Made by a program: the position numbers and the translations under genes. From positions 2,108,001 to 2,172,000 of the forward strand of contig NW_026570223.1 of assembly GCF_019649055.1 (NCBI RefSeq): a stretch of 64,000 bases of DNA. Reading direction: 5' to 3'. A model generated the notes under the pieces. That model did no database searches. It saw nothing but the letters and a program-made list of their open reading frames with translations, and was not told where the DNA came from. Shown piece after piece: positions 1 to 11,257 of this stretch (position 1 is the stretch's first letter; every line of letters begins with the position of its first letter). The DNA comes from Paramacrobiotus metropolitanus (Eukaryota > Tardigrada > Eutardigrada > Parachela > Macrobiotidae).

Positions 1-553
1 TTTGCAGATACAACAGTGATAATAAATGCCTTCGCTGTTAATAATGACCGTGCCTTATGGAATGATCCAGAGATCTTCCGACCAAATCGATTTATGGGAA
101 AAGATGGCAAATTAAACCAGCTAATCAGTAAAACAACTGGATTTGGGGAAGGTAAGTCAGCTGACGTGTCAGGAGAAGTGTACTGTGTGTAAGCCGGTAA
201 CTCATGCAATCAACTTGGGTTGTAGTCCAAGCAGTAGCAGTCCATTTTGAACTAGGTCATTTCGCAGTATGTCATTTAGTTTTTGTACAGGGCGACGCCG
301 ATGTCCAGGAGAACAAATCGCAAGAATAGTATTAATAGTTTTTCTTACGACATTGGTTCAAAATATAAAACTCGTGCATCCGGAAGGATACACGTTGCCG
401 CCAGTGACGCGAACAAACGGAACATGTAAGTATAATACAAATATATGAAAATTTCTGTAGAAGTATCCAATTTGTCTTCGATGTTTCGCTTTTACAGCAT
501 CACAACCACCTTTCTTTGAGATTTCCGTTAACATGCGGGATGTTCAGCATTAG
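1..553 (+). CDS. Cytochrome P450, C-terminal part (5' end outside the window)
   Basis: This is the 3' end of a haem-thiolate monooxygenase gene. Three exons are visible: 1-151, 291-425 and 498-553, with donors at 152 and 426 and pyrimidine-AG acceptors before 291 and 498; phases agree and give 113 residues in frame to TAG at 551-553. Exon 1 encodes the region before the haem loop, including the typical DPEIFRPNRF. The split haem-binding motif FGEGRRRCPGE spans the first intron and contains the axial cysteine. The last exon gives the short C-terminal strand region FFEISVNM. The opening 'tttgcag' could itself be an intron acceptor, so exon 1 may begin at position 8. Microsomal membrane anchoring cannot be judged because the N-terminus is missing. 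The family (CYP2/CYP3-like clan) is not resolved. Confidence 0.93.
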
Positions 554-1059
554 CAGCTTGTTCCAGCTTTACTGAAATGCCGTTATAATGCCATCGATGT
601 GATGTGACAAGAAGCTATAATTGTACGATTACTTTGTTTATTTGTCCCTCCACATCAAACAGAAGTTGGAAATCAAATAGAAGTGTGATTTATTATTCGT
701 TGCATATTTTCCTTTACAAATAAACAAGGCAGTCAGTACCATGATTTAGGCAATGCTTTCGATTTCGTTGTCGAATGTCTTGCGTAATGGAAAAAAGTCT
801 GTATACAACGCCATATTAATGTGAAGACTCTATAAACAAAATAATACAACAACTCCCAAAGCAAAGCAACAGAAGTTAGTAAATGAACAACAGTTACAAC
901 ACACACTACAAAACTGTTCCTGACTGGTGAGTAAGTCCTTAAACTTCAGCAGAAATTTATCAAAAACGCGCGACAACAATATCATTATAAAAGAAGATCG
1001 CTCGTTAGCAAATGCATCGGTTCCGTTAAGTACATAAGTGCTTATAAACATTTTTAATT
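554..1059. other. Intergenic, no gene seen
   Basis: AT-rich spacer downstream of the P450 stop codon, ending near the 3' end of a convergent minus-strand gene. It probably holds both 3' UTRs; an AATAAA-like 'aaataaaca' lies at about 718-726. No coding exon, RNA gene or repeat recognised. Confidence 0.5.
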
Positions 1060-1135
1060 TTATGTAACGAAATTCACAAACAGATCCTGAACAAAGGGTA
1101 GGTAAAACTCATTGTCAGTAAGATCGCACCCCGAT

Positions 1136-1969
1136 TCATTTTTTTCCACTGCCCAGCTTCGCATGGTATAAGGCACTTGACAGCTGCACGCTAGAGGGTG
1201 GTGCTTTATTCCTGTTGCAGCAATACTCTCGTGCCAAACCTAAACCATGTGATATTTACAGCAGGAGCTATCAAATAAATAGCCTAACGCAAACGACCCA
1301 TAATAAGAATTAAAACGTACAACCCTAACTCAATAATTATAAGTATTCGTGAAGTTAAACATGGGCTCTTTCTTCTAGTAAGTAAATTATGGATATGTGT
1401 TCTTCAGAAATTATACATATCTTTATAACCATTTTTATTATGTAACCAACTCTCCATTAAATTGCAAAAACTTACCCACTGCTATCTTCAAACGAGTTTG
1501 TTCCATTGTAGAAGCGGTGGCATTAGGCGCATTTAATTCCGCATAAGAAAATAGACCATACAGCGCCGCTGTGAAACACTGCCGCCAGGAACCGCATTGT
1601 TCCACTTTCTCCTGAAAGCATCCATAATTTAAGTTCAGAAAAAATATGACACTCGACGAGCTAATAAAAAATATGTTTAAAGACTTCAAACTTTTCAATT
1701 CCACCACGTCAAACATGTACAATCACCGCAATGGCGCAATATAATTTCATAACGGAACAGCTCCTTGCATGACCTTTATATAACATCCACATTTGTAAAA
1801 GAAGCACATCAGTTCAGATCACCTGCAGTGCAGCCACATTGACGGGGCCATTGCCGGTGGGGACAGTATCCCATGAGCAGACCGCTGGTATACAGGTCAG
1901 TGGAGAAAAAACAGTCCGCGCGTGACCAGATCGTTTGAAACAACGACGCGTTCTCGGAGGAGGAAAATC
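1136..1969 (-). CDS. Unrecognised multi-exon gene, 3' part
   Basis: Three exons can be joined on the minus strand: 1823-1969 (acceptor TTAACAG, donor CAG/GTGATC), 1476-1611 (acceptor CTTTCAG, donor GG/GTAAGT) and a last exon starting at 1239. Phases 0 then 1 lead to a frame ending at TGA 1136-1138 with GLAREYCCNRNKAPPSS near the C-terminus. An alternative frame of the last exon stays open to TAA at 1060. The middle exon gives EKVEQCGSWRQCFTAALYG, a cysteine- and tryptophan-containing stretch. A further GC-rich exon is likely at about 2170-2400, where the acceptor is TTTTTTTTAAG, but its frame is ambiguous, so the start is not placed. I do not recognise the family. The splice signals and the coding-like middle exon are the support; the product is uncertain. 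Confidence 0.4.
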
Positions 1970-2928
1970 CTGTTAACGGTGAAAATCCGACTGTGCACAC
2001 GTACGAGTTTCGTAGATGATTTACACGGTATCACGAATTACGTATCAGCGCAAATCCATTTTCTAACGCAACATCCATGCAAACGAATAAAATTACTGAG
2101 CGCGCAATATACTGTAATTTGATAGATCACTAATTAGAAACACTACCATTACAGAGCCGTTCGTCAACTAACCGGATCGGAATATACGCGGCCAATCCTA
2201 GCTCGACGCTGCGGACGCAGTGGACCGGCAGAAGGGGGCTTTGGAAAAGGAGGAGTTCGAATTGCTGTTCCAGGTAGTCCCCTTCGCCCTGAACCATCCC
2301 CGATTTCCGGCGAAAAGCGCCCCTCTTCGGCAGGAGTGGGCGCTGATAATCGCGGAAACAAATGGGATCCCGTAGCTGTACCGCCCGTAGCCGCAGACTT
2401 AAAAAAAACAGACGCATGAATAAACAACAGCACGACACTTTCGAAAAAAAAAACCCATTTGAAATTTGGCACACTGTCCATCCAATAAGAAGTGCAGCAC
2501 AACTGCTCCATAGAAGAGGACACACACCCAACAAAAGTGCAAACTGATAGAAGATTTTGTTTAAAGGTTTTACCCGAAATCGTGCTGCATCTGCTTGGGC
2601 AGACGTGTGGAAAATGCGCAATGCCGCTTCGGTTTCGGCTGTCGACCGTGCTGTATCCGGTGGCTGCTCCTGGGCGACGAAGGCAAATCAATCGAAAAAC
2701 ACAACGCAGCATTTTTTCTCGGGTTCGGTTACAAAGACAAATTTTTTCTCGATTTGTTTCCTCAAAACAAACCTTTTTTCTCGGTTTTCGTCATAAAAAT
2801 TTTTGTACTTACCTTTTCCTGTATAACCACAGTCGGAGGATCGGTACGCGGAGCTTCCTAAAAACCCACGAAGGCAGCATAGCAAGCGGTTAAATGTGAT
2901 AGGCCACATAAATTAATGTCATCATTAT

Positions 2929-3364
2929 TCACGTCGATTCGTGTATGAGTATGACCTGTTCGTTGTCTACCTTCTCGGCAGCCGCTTTCTTCGCCTGGAG
3001 AATGGCCGCCCATTTCGATCCCATTTTCTCATACGACGCCTCCATCGCGGCACTGAAATGGACACTCTTCCGCAGCTCATCCACCGATTCATCTTGGGGA
3101 GACAAAGCAATACTCTCAAATCTTGTTTATCAAGAATGAGTCAGTATTCCTGATTGTCTCACCTTCCGTCACGTACAGGACGATACAGGGCAGCGCTTTA
3201 CTGCGCAGTTTTCCCAAGCACAGCGTGTGCTCTTCGATTGTCGCCGCACCGTTGATGGGCTGAAGATCCCCGAGGGAAATGGCCGACACGCGCGACCATG
3301 GACAGTCCTCGTTGACTTTCACTTCGTGAAAGAAGGCAATTGCGCTGCCTTTGGTGGCCGCCAT
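2929..3364 (-). CDS. Small two-exon protein, 121 residues, unrecognised
   Basis: Exon 1 (3163-3364) starts MAATKGSAIAFFHEVKVN and ends at a GAAG/GTGAGA donor. Exon 2 (2929-3092) follows a pyrimidine-rich acceptor and ends with TGA at 2929-2931. The joined frame is exactly 366 bases. The N-terminal half is mixed hydrophobic and strand-like (LPCIVLYVTE). The C-terminal half is a charged helix (SKWAAILQAKKAAAEKV) that could form a short coiled coil. There is no signal peptide or membrane segment, so it is probably cytosolic or nuclear. I do not recognise the family. A short adaptor or chaperone subunit would fit the size, but that is a guess. The gene is transcribed in the same direction as the KAT8 gene about 2.2 kb upstream. 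Confidence 0.6.
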
Positions 3365-3971
3365 ATTTGCAAAGTACTGACAACAGAACGGGTCACTACA
3401 GGAATCTGCGACGTAGTTGCCCCTGCCCCCTCACGAGTCCAGAAGTGAAATGTGTAGTTAACTGTCAATTAACTGCACAGGATACCGAGAGAATTAAAAT
3501 AAACTACGAAACGCTGCAAAAAAACAAATTATATACTGAAGTACTGGAAAACTTAAATCTGGATCTAGAACCACAGCTTGCTGTTCTAATTTCGAAAAAC
3601 GATTACACGAATGCGAGACCAAGCAACAACAAAGTGCAAAATACCGCGGTACATAATGGCAGTTCGAATTAAAAAAGTACCGGGTGCATCCAGGCCAGAT
3701 CCCGTGCCGGTGCGGCTGATGAGCGAATCGGAGCGCGGAAGTCATGGCAAGCTGAACTGTTCACGACTCTAGAAATCACGCAGAAATTTTTTAGTGTGTT
3801 TTTTTTACTTATCCGTAATCGTAAGAGTTACGTTAACCTTATGTACTATAAGTTAAGTTTTATTTTATTAAGCATTAGCACTACTTCAAGTACTCGTAGT
3901 CGTAACTCGTATTGTAATAGGTCCACAACACGCTGCAGGCTTTTCGGAAAAAGGTTACCTGCGAATAGGTA
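3365..3971. other. Intergenic, no gene recognised
   Basis: Several open frames cross this stretch, one of 110 codons on the plus strand at 3340-3672. None has a recognisable domain or convincing splice signals. Probably promoter and spacer DNA of the small gene ending at 3364. Confidence 0.4.
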
Positions 3972-4926
3972 TTACCACAGCGGATAAATGCTTAGTTGTG
4001 ACCAAACTATTAATATCGAAAACGGCCCCAAAACCCAGCTACGCCAGGCGGGTAGTATGATGACGTAATCTTACGCCCTGCGCAAACGTATCTTAAGCAT
4101 GAAGGCGGAGCGTGCAACTTACAGGGTCCGAGTGCGTGTGAACTACAAGGAGCGTGCAAGTTACGCTTGGATTACTCTATTAGCTATCCGAGTAGCTCAG
4201 TACAGCCAATCCGCATTGATACTTTGCTACAGCCAATTCGCATTGCCAAAGACTGCCATTGGTGGACACACGCTTTACGAATTGTTCCACCCCACGCAGA
4301 TAACCTGCCGTACGCTGAGCACTTGGTTTCTCCTTAATCTGTAGCTTTCAGAAGGAAATAAAAAGGAGCAAATGAAATATCAGTTTCAAAACAAATAACA
4401 ATCAAATATCAACAAAATGAACTTTCACGAGAAGATCGCCAAATTTAAAATTACGCATTTGGCATGTCAGATCGTTCAGCTCCAGTCGCAGTTCGCACTG
4501 CATGGCAGAGATAACTTCTGCAATTAGCTATGGTCAAATTAACGAGAAAATTAAACTGCACCGCAAGTTTAGATACTTTTTACAGTCTAGAGCACGAGAA
4601 ATAATACTAAAATTAATATTACTTTTAAAATTAATAGAATCATTTCAACAATTATTCTTCTAATAATCAGTTATAATCTAATTCCTGTTGTTTGTATACG
4701 GAATTCCAGTTTGTTGGATTCTGAGATCGGCAGCCCAAGAGAGGTACAGAGAACCCCTGCACACAGCAAAGTTATGGTTTCGATTTTTTTCGGTTTGCAT
4801 GCGTTTTGCGCTCGGCAAGGGGTACAGGGACACTCAAGCACAGCAGTTTCGGGCCTTGGGCCGTGTTTTAAAGCGCCTAACAATACAACTTTGGTCACAA
4901 CTAAGCATTTATCCGCTGTGGTATTA
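3972..4926. mobile_element. Degenerate foldback/MITE-like element with about 33-bp perfect inverted repeats
   Basis: The stretch 3972-4004 (ACCACAGCGGATAAATGC...) recurs as its exact reverse complement at about 4893-4925. Weaker similarity continues inward for about 50 bases, with an AAAACGGCCC / AAAACACGGCCC motif in both arms. The roughly 890 bases between the arms contain repeated CCAAT-like segments (4205-4250) but no transposase. The structure is that of a non-autonomous inverted-repeat transposon. The target-site duplication is not clear. Internal open frames of up to 110 codons appear to be chance. Confidence 0.65.
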
Positions 4927-5583
4927 CTATTTTGTACCAGCTTCAGGAATACATAACAGTAATACCTACGTGGATATTTCCATAAAAGGGGCCAATGCTC
5001 CAAAATGATAATTGCGGAAAGGTCGACATCGGTTCAATACCGAGTCTTGCTAGTCTGAGCAACTGTTTTCTGCTCTCACTGTCAATGACTTATGCATAGC
5101 CTGTGTAGTTGTGTTGAGATCGCCGTAATGTGACCTTTATCATGCTCCACGATTAATTATGGTTAGTGGAATCAGGAATGGGTGTATCAAGAATACATTG
5201 CTCTTGAAAGTTAGCGCAGATTTGTGATAGGACTGCAAGAAAGTATAACTGGGCGGACAGCGGCACTCAATAAATTCGGGTAGCGAAAACATCCCTGACC
5301 TGTGAGCGGTCCCATTTTCAGATACTTTGTAAATGCATATCGGACAAGATTTTGTTTAAAAAAATAAAAACAATTTGATAGCGCCTTCAAATGCGGGCCA
5401 AGGCAATCTCTGTCACCTTTCGTTTCCTGATATTTATTGTGCAATAATTACGTAACCAACAGCTGCGGATACCCGCATAACGACAACTGAAAAGTGTCAC
5501 ACCATCAAACATTAACAGAATAGCTCCCGACCATGGCGCATAAAGCATGCACAGGTTACAGCTAATCGCCCCTACACAATCGC
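4927..5583. other. Intergenic, no gene seen
   Basis: Spacer downstream of the acetyltransferase stop codon; no domain-bearing frame. Likely includes its 3' UTR. Confidence 0.4.
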
Positions 5584-7968
5584 TCATTCTTCCGAGCCCG
5601 ACTCCTTATCCCATTCACCATCCAGCTCCTCTTCCTCCCCCTCCGCATCACTCGTGTCCACATTTTCTATGTCACTGGACTCCCCCTCCTCAACATCATC
5701 CAACAAATCCTCCTCATCCATCTCCTCGCGATCACATTCCATCGGCTCCTGATCTGGATCCGGTTCGGGCTCGGCTTCCTGGTCATCCTCCAGGTCTTCC
5801 GCCATGACCACATCCGCATCAGCAATCGGAGATGGTAGCGCTTCAGGAGGTATGGCCTTCTCCGATAGAGACAGTGTTCGGCTAGTCAAACGCGGCGGTT
5901 TCGGAGGAGGCTTCCAGTCGGCCATCAACGCTTTGGAATCGACCAACAATTTCGGCTTTTGGAATTCAGCATGCAGTAGACATTCCTGCACAATCTTGGT
6001 ATTAACACACAACACATGATGCCCCTTCCAGTATTTGCATAAATTCAAACTCTGCAGCGTATCAATAATGTCATTTTCGTGGAACATTGTCACCTGCGAC
6101 AATTCCTTAATACTGAGATTACTAGTGGCATCTTTGAGTACTTCTAAGAGCATCCACGACCAATAGCTCCGGTAACTCAACTTTCCGAGATCGGATAAAG
6201 GCTTCTCCGGCGAGCCGACGGCATTCTCCCGACGGGATAACTCATAGCTGAATCCAATGAGAAATTTCCCATAGCCTTTGCGCTGGTATGGCGGCAGTGT
6301 CATAATACAGGCCAAATTATTTCCCTCCAGGGAGTCCTTTTCTTTGGAAAAATAGCCCACCACATGGCATCCATCCTCGTCGTTTTCCGTCAAGATGTAG
6401 AACATGAACGATTCCACATCGAAGTACAGTGTTTTATGATCGAGAAACAGTTTCGCCAGCAAACACAGACACTGGCAATACACTTTGGCTTCTTTACCGT
6501 CCACTTCGTACACGGAAACATTGTCTTTTTTGTAGATCTGCCGTCCCGGAGGATGTTTCAGAGGACACACATGGTTTTGATAACTATGGTAATGTTTCAT
6601 ATATTTGATGCAAAATTCACAAATGTAAAGAATTTCCCGGCGACCGTACTCCTCCGGATACGGAGAGAAATACCAGGTATCAATATCGTAGCGACCAAAG
6701 ATTATCCTGTCAATGTACTTCACTTTGGTGCGCTCTTCATGTAGACGCTCCAGGGTGGCCTGAGAAAACAAAAAGCAATTTAGCACAAAGTCAAGGGAAT
6801 CAATTCCCGAGATGACGGATTGTACTTGGGGATCAAAGATACTCGTATGGGATAAACGATCAAGCAATCTCAGTAATGACGAAAAAATTCTCAAACGTCT
6901 ATGCATGTCAGATTTCTATAATATCAAAACTTATGTTAAACTTATATCAAAGATAAAAATCTTCTCGAAATACACTTTCATTCAGCACTGAAAAGCCAAC
7001 AATCTACAGCTACAAGTTTACAACGAACGATAATCACAACGAATTTCCCATCGGCATCACAACGTACAATTTCCCAATGGACACATAATCAATCATAATT
7101 ATATTCACACAAAAAATATTTTTACTTAATTCATTCGATGATTCGAGAAGCAAAACATTAAACAAAACTTTTTCATTAAAGCTGTCACACTAAAAACTTG
7201 AAAAATTCGAAATAAAACCAAACGCCACCATGTAACTCTACACTTTCATATTTCGCTCTTCACTTCCGTTTTCCTGAGAAAATGTCAATATAAACCCAGT
7301 GTTATACAGATAGACATCTCTGGAACGTGTTTAAACTTTTATCGAAAAACAACATTACAAAATCTGCAGTTTTGTACGGCAGAAATATTACTAACCTGTG
7401 ACGGCAAAAGGTCTGCTAAACTAGGCTGAATGTGGTTCATCTCATCGAATTTCCTCCTGGCGCTTCTCGTGACTTTTTGCGTACTTGAATCAGCCACCAC
7501 ACTGACCGGCGCTAAAGCTTTGTTTCCTTCATTTTTCAATATCGCTGGCGTCTGCGGAGCAGCAGCAGCTGCAGCAACAGGGGTTACCGGATCCTCGCGA
7601 AAGCGATCCAGACTAATCCATTCGTCTAAACGTCGATTTTGTCCCTCATAATGGACGAAATATTCCGTAACTTTGGTCCGGGAATTTTGCCGTACAGCCA
7701 GCACCTCACCAGTGGCGGTCGTCCCATCCTTCTGGAAAATACTGTAGACTTTATCGATCTGAGGCTGGAAGGATCGGTTACGCAGCTGAGGCCCATTGTA
7801 TGACAGAGATCGTGTGAAGTGCTCGTCCACCGAGTAGGAGTTCTTGGATTCATGATGGGAGGCTGTGCCGTTAACGTACTCGTGGATCCCGTTTTGATAA
7901 TTATGGTGGCCGTTCTCCACTGGAGCACCATAATATCTGGAGTCACTGTCTCCGTTGAGACTCTCCAT
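5584..7968 (-). CDS. KAT8: MYST-family histone acetyltransferase, MOF/KAT8 type, with acidic C-terminal tail
   Basis: Nuclear lysine acetyltransferase; MOF acetylates histone H4 (mainly K16) in MSL and NSL complexes. Exon 1 (7396-7968) starts [12 protein letters not shown] and carries a chromo-barrel at about residues 71-127 ([16 protein letters not shown]). Exon 2 (5584-6915) holds the catalytic domain: a modified C2HC finger (CEFC...HVC), the autoacetylated-lysine segment [16 protein letters not shown], the active-site cysteine in CIMTLPPY, the acetyl-CoA loop [17 protein letters not shown] with the catalytic glutamate, and the winged C-lobe ([18 protein letters not shown]). [11 protein letters not shown] and [14 protein letters not shown] match MOF better than TIP60. 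After the domain comes a tail of about 75 residues rich in Glu and Asp, ending SGSEE. The segment 6757-6906 has no MOF homology and ends TTTTCTCAG, so it may contain an unrecognised intron. The start was chosen because in-frame sequence upstream of 7968 is hydrophobic and unlike the family. Confidence 0.93.
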
Positions 7969-8198
7969 GGAATACGCGAGAAAAAAGAAGGATTCGCTGA
8001 AATTAAACTTTCCGTGGATGCTGTACAAGCTAATCGAATGGAAGCGATGTTGATTTGAAAAACATCGTCAAAAAGGCCGTCTCCATCCAACTAGGGAATC
8101 AAAACGTTACTGTACTGAACTGTGGCTGAGGACAAATTCTGAAACTCCAGAAAACGAAAGAAAACGATAAAAGTAGAAGCTCAAAGTCAGAAATGAAA
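7969..8198 (-). promoter_or_regulatory. Probable 5' UTR/promoter of the KAT8-type gene
   Basis: Short spacer between the chosen KAT8 start and the transposon cluster. No TATA box or initiator could be fixed. The MULE cluster begins 230 bases upstream of the start codon, so it may sit in the promoter. Confidence 0.3.
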
Positions 8199-10237
8199 AG
8201 TAAAAACTGAAAACAGATTTCTCAAAGATTGTTTTCAGCAATCAGTAGAAATGAGCTGCCTGATGGTGAGCAATAAGTAATAATAAGTACGTGAGTCTGT
8301 GCTCTGATCCAATCCTGCTGGAGGGTTGGGATCTGAGTTATTCACCTAATTCGGTTCATTTTGTGCACTTAGCGTCTCGTGCTCTCTACAGCAATTACAC
8401 CTCCACTCTCGTATGAAATCCATTGGAAATTGTGGCTGTGGAGTCTAAGTTTGTGATCAAACAAGCTAAAATCAAAGTTTTTTACTTAGGATCTCCAAAT
8501 AAAAGTCATTGCCGAATGCCGACTACCTAATCAAATTTTTAAATTGTAATTGTAAATTCGCATTTTCAGATTAGTTCTTATCCAAATGTGAGGAACTCAA
8601 CAGTGATCCACAAATCTGCATTCACTATTGCACTTAGTGCACTACATATTTTACCTTGACTGTGCTAGAATTTTTCACTGAAAAAAAATCCATACAAGGC
8701 TACCAAACGGACGATGCATCAGCTCAAGCCTCACAGTATTTATAAAGTTAGTCCACGCAATCAAATTTTATAACTGTGGGTTTTTTCCAAACCAATTAAA
8801 CGGACATTGCAGATCACGCCTGCACAAATAAGAACGCCAGAAACTACAAAATGGGCTTGAAAACGAAAATATAACTTACAACCTCCAGTAAATTAAAACT
8901 TTTAACGATACTAACGTGTGCACTCGGGTTAAAACTTCGATTTTGACTAACATGATCACTAAGGTTTATATTCAGTTATTAACTAATGGGACATTGCGAG
9001 ATAAACTTGTGAAAACTAAAATACTATATTTGCGTCGTAGCGGGAAAATGTCAAGAGCCGGACTGCCAATTTGCCTTTTATTATCTTGAGTCTTTGATTT
9101 CACATTTATCTGTTTTTCATAATCGGACTGAATTCAGCGTGAAAGAGAAGGCATTTCAAACGTTCGACGAATTTTTGTCTTGGAAAGCTGATTTTGAAGA
9201 TGTCACCGCTAGTCAGTTCAATCACGCCAATGGAGAGAAAAAAACAGGAACCGAAAGTTCTTTCAGAATGTATTCTTGTTTTCGGAATTTTAAATGTGCC
9301 GGAGACGGGATTTTGAAAAAAGAACGAAAGCTCAAATGTACCGCTTTTATTAAGGTACGTTTTAGTCTTTTAGAGCATTGTTAGTAAATCATACATCAGG
9401 TAACAGAATAAATTTTCGAAACTAGTAACAAAGGTCATGTAGAGCATAGTGCAGAGTAGACCATATTTAGCAAGTGCTAACATTAGTGCACAGCTGCCGG
9501 TATTTATCAAGTGGTAACATTAGTGCACAGGTGCTTGTAAAGCGAAGTGTAAAACACTATGCTGTTATTGATTACAACTTAGTTTATGCCGACTGTAGAT
9601 GGAGGTGTAATTTTGTGCACTTAGATGGACGCTAAGTGCACAAAATGAACCTCCAGCAGGATTGGATCAGAGCACAGACTCACGTCTTTATAAATACTGT
9701 GAGGCTTGAGCTGATGCATCGTCCGTTTGGTAGCCTTGTATGGATTTTTTTTCAGTGAAAAATTCTAGCACAGTCAAGGTAAAATATGTAGTGCACTAAG
9801 TGCAATAGTGAATGCAGATTTGTGGATCACTGTTGAGTTCCTCACATTTGGATAAGAACTAATCTGAAAATGCGAATTTACAATTACAATTTAAAAATTT
9901 GATTAGGTAGTCGGCATTCGGCAATGACTTTTATTTGGAGATCCTAAGTAAAAAACTTTGATTTTAGCTTGTTTGATCACAAACTTAGACTCCACAGCCA
10001 CAATTTCCAATGGATTTCATACGAGAGTGGAGGTGTAATTGCTGTAGAGAGCACGAGACGCTAAGTGCACAAAATGAACCGAATTAGGTGAATAACTCAG
10101 ATCCCAACCCTCCAGCAGGATTGGATCAGAGCACAGACTCACGTACTTATTATTACTTATTGCTCACCATCAGGCAGCTCATTTCTACTGATTGCTGAAA
10201 ACAATCTTTGAGAAATCTGTTTTCAGTTTTTACTTTT
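8199..10237. mobile_element. Palindromic MULE-derived locus with arms of about 550 bp
   Basis: Bases 8199-8752 recur in reverse complement at 9685-10237 almost without change. Each arm holds an 'A-type' MULE terminus (ACGTGAGTCTGTGCTC at 8286 and its complement ending at 10142) plus about 90 bp of non-element flank (8199-8285; 10143-10237). The centre (8753-9684) contains the rest of the A end, identical to 49035-49735, then a transposase fragment (9000-9598), then a second, internally deleted A-type terminus in reverse (9600-9684). An A/A element (8286-9684) and a second inverted A end are therefore nested. Duplication of non-element flank points to aberrant transposition or palindrome formation, not simple insertion. 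Confidence 0.85.
9000..9598 (+). pseudogene. Transposase DNA-binding-domain fragment inside the A/A derivative
   Basis: This block is the reverse complement of 62394-62995 and carries the second zinc finger (CQEPDCQFAFYY...) and the DNA-binding domain (FDEFLSWKADFEDV...) of the MULE transposase, including the GTACGT donor after its exon. No DDE core follows, so it cannot make transposase. It is an internal-deletion derivative. It could in principle express a DNA-binding fragment that competes with the full enzyme. Confidence 0.85.
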
Positions 10238-11257
10238 ACGTGAGTCTGTGCTCTGATCCGATCCTGCTGGGGGGTTGGGATGTGTGATATTCGTATAATT
10301 CAGTTCATTTTATGGACTTACGTATTGCTCGGTGGCAGCGTTTTGCGCATCCATCCACTCTCTAACTCTCCCGAAATCCACTGGAAGTTGGAATTCGGAA
10401 CTGTAATAGCGCTTCTGAGCGTACGAAGCACACTGCAATAAAATCATAAAAAAACGAAAAATGCACATGCGGTACTTGATAACTGCATGGGTAAATAACG
10501 ATGCCATGAGATTCAGTAATCAAATTTCCTACATTTTCTTACTGCAATCTCTGAAAGAGTTATCCTAGTCTTAAATAGTGAGACATGCTCGACTCTTTAG
10601 AAATTCAAAATCATTTTGCAATGTTATCCATTGGGCCAGCGGTATTTTTTGGTTAAATATTGTCGGCTTATCTTAAATATGTCGTCTACAGATCTGCGCT
10701 GTGCTCACTGTGTTGGCGATAAATCCTTTTCGACGAAGTCAAACTTAAACCGTCACGTAAAAAAGTACCATCCAGAATTTGCGGTTCCAACAATTGGTGG
10801 GTTAAAAATAAGACTGCGAGATAAACTTGTGAAAACTATGGATAACATTGCATACCGCTGGCCCAATGGATAACATTGCAAAATGATTTTGAATTTCTAA
10901 AGAGTCGAGCATGTCTCACTATTTAAGACTAGGATAACTCTTTCAGAGATTGCAGTAAGAAAATGTAGGAAATTTGATTACTGAATCTCATGGCATCGTT
11001 ATTTACCCATGCAGTTATCAAGTACCGCATGTGCATTTTTCGTTTTTTTATGATTTTATTGCAGTGTGCTTCGTACGCTCAGAAGCGCTATTACAGTTCC
11101 GAATTCCAACTTCCAGTGGATTTCGGGAGAGTTAGAGAGTGGATGGATGCGCAAAACGCTGCCACCGAGCAATACGTAAGTCCATAAAATGAACTGAATT
11201 ATACGAATATCACACATCCCAACCCCCCAGCAGGATCGGATCAGAGCACAGACTCAC
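10238..11257. mobile_element. Non-autonomous MULE with two G-type ends (about 408-bp terminal inverted repeats)
   Basis: Starts ACGTGAGTCTGTGCTC at about 10238 and ends with the complement at 11257. The left arm (10238-10646) and right arm (10851-11257) are near-perfect reverse complements and match the right end of the large element (63160-63567). The 200-base centre retains the first zinc-finger exon of the transposase and nothing else. It abuts the palindrome at 8199-10237. No 8-9 bp target-site duplication is visible, consistent with nested insertion or rearrangement. Confidence 0.88.
10679..10873 (+). pseudogene. Transposase first zinc-finger exon fragment
   Basis: Encodes MSSTDLRCAHCVGDKSF followed by a C2H2 finger (C-x2-C then H-x4-H in SNLNRHVKKYH), identical to the first exon of the transposase at 58131-63127. 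It runs directly into the right inverted arm, so the rest of the enzyme is missing. Relic of the internal deletion that created the G/G element. Confidence 0.8.

Noticed and set aside
2164-2712. Long minus-strand frames of 163 and 182 codons
   Set aside because: They overlap in different frames in GC-rich DNA. One frame gives a passage vaguely like a cyclic-nucleotide-binding domain, but it meets a stop after splicing, so no function was called.
5000-5050. Possible tRNA arm (GGTTCAATACC)
   Set aside because: No matching acceptor, D or anticodon arms in the neighbourhood.
6364-6744. 126-codon plus-strand open frame
   Set aside because: Antisense to the MYST catalytic domain; no domain of its own.
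5584-7968. Assignment of the acetyltransferase to TIP60/KAT5
   Set aside because: Both have a chromo-barrel, but [21 protein letters not shown] and KYWKGHHV segments fit MOF/KAT8 better than the TIP60 equivalents.
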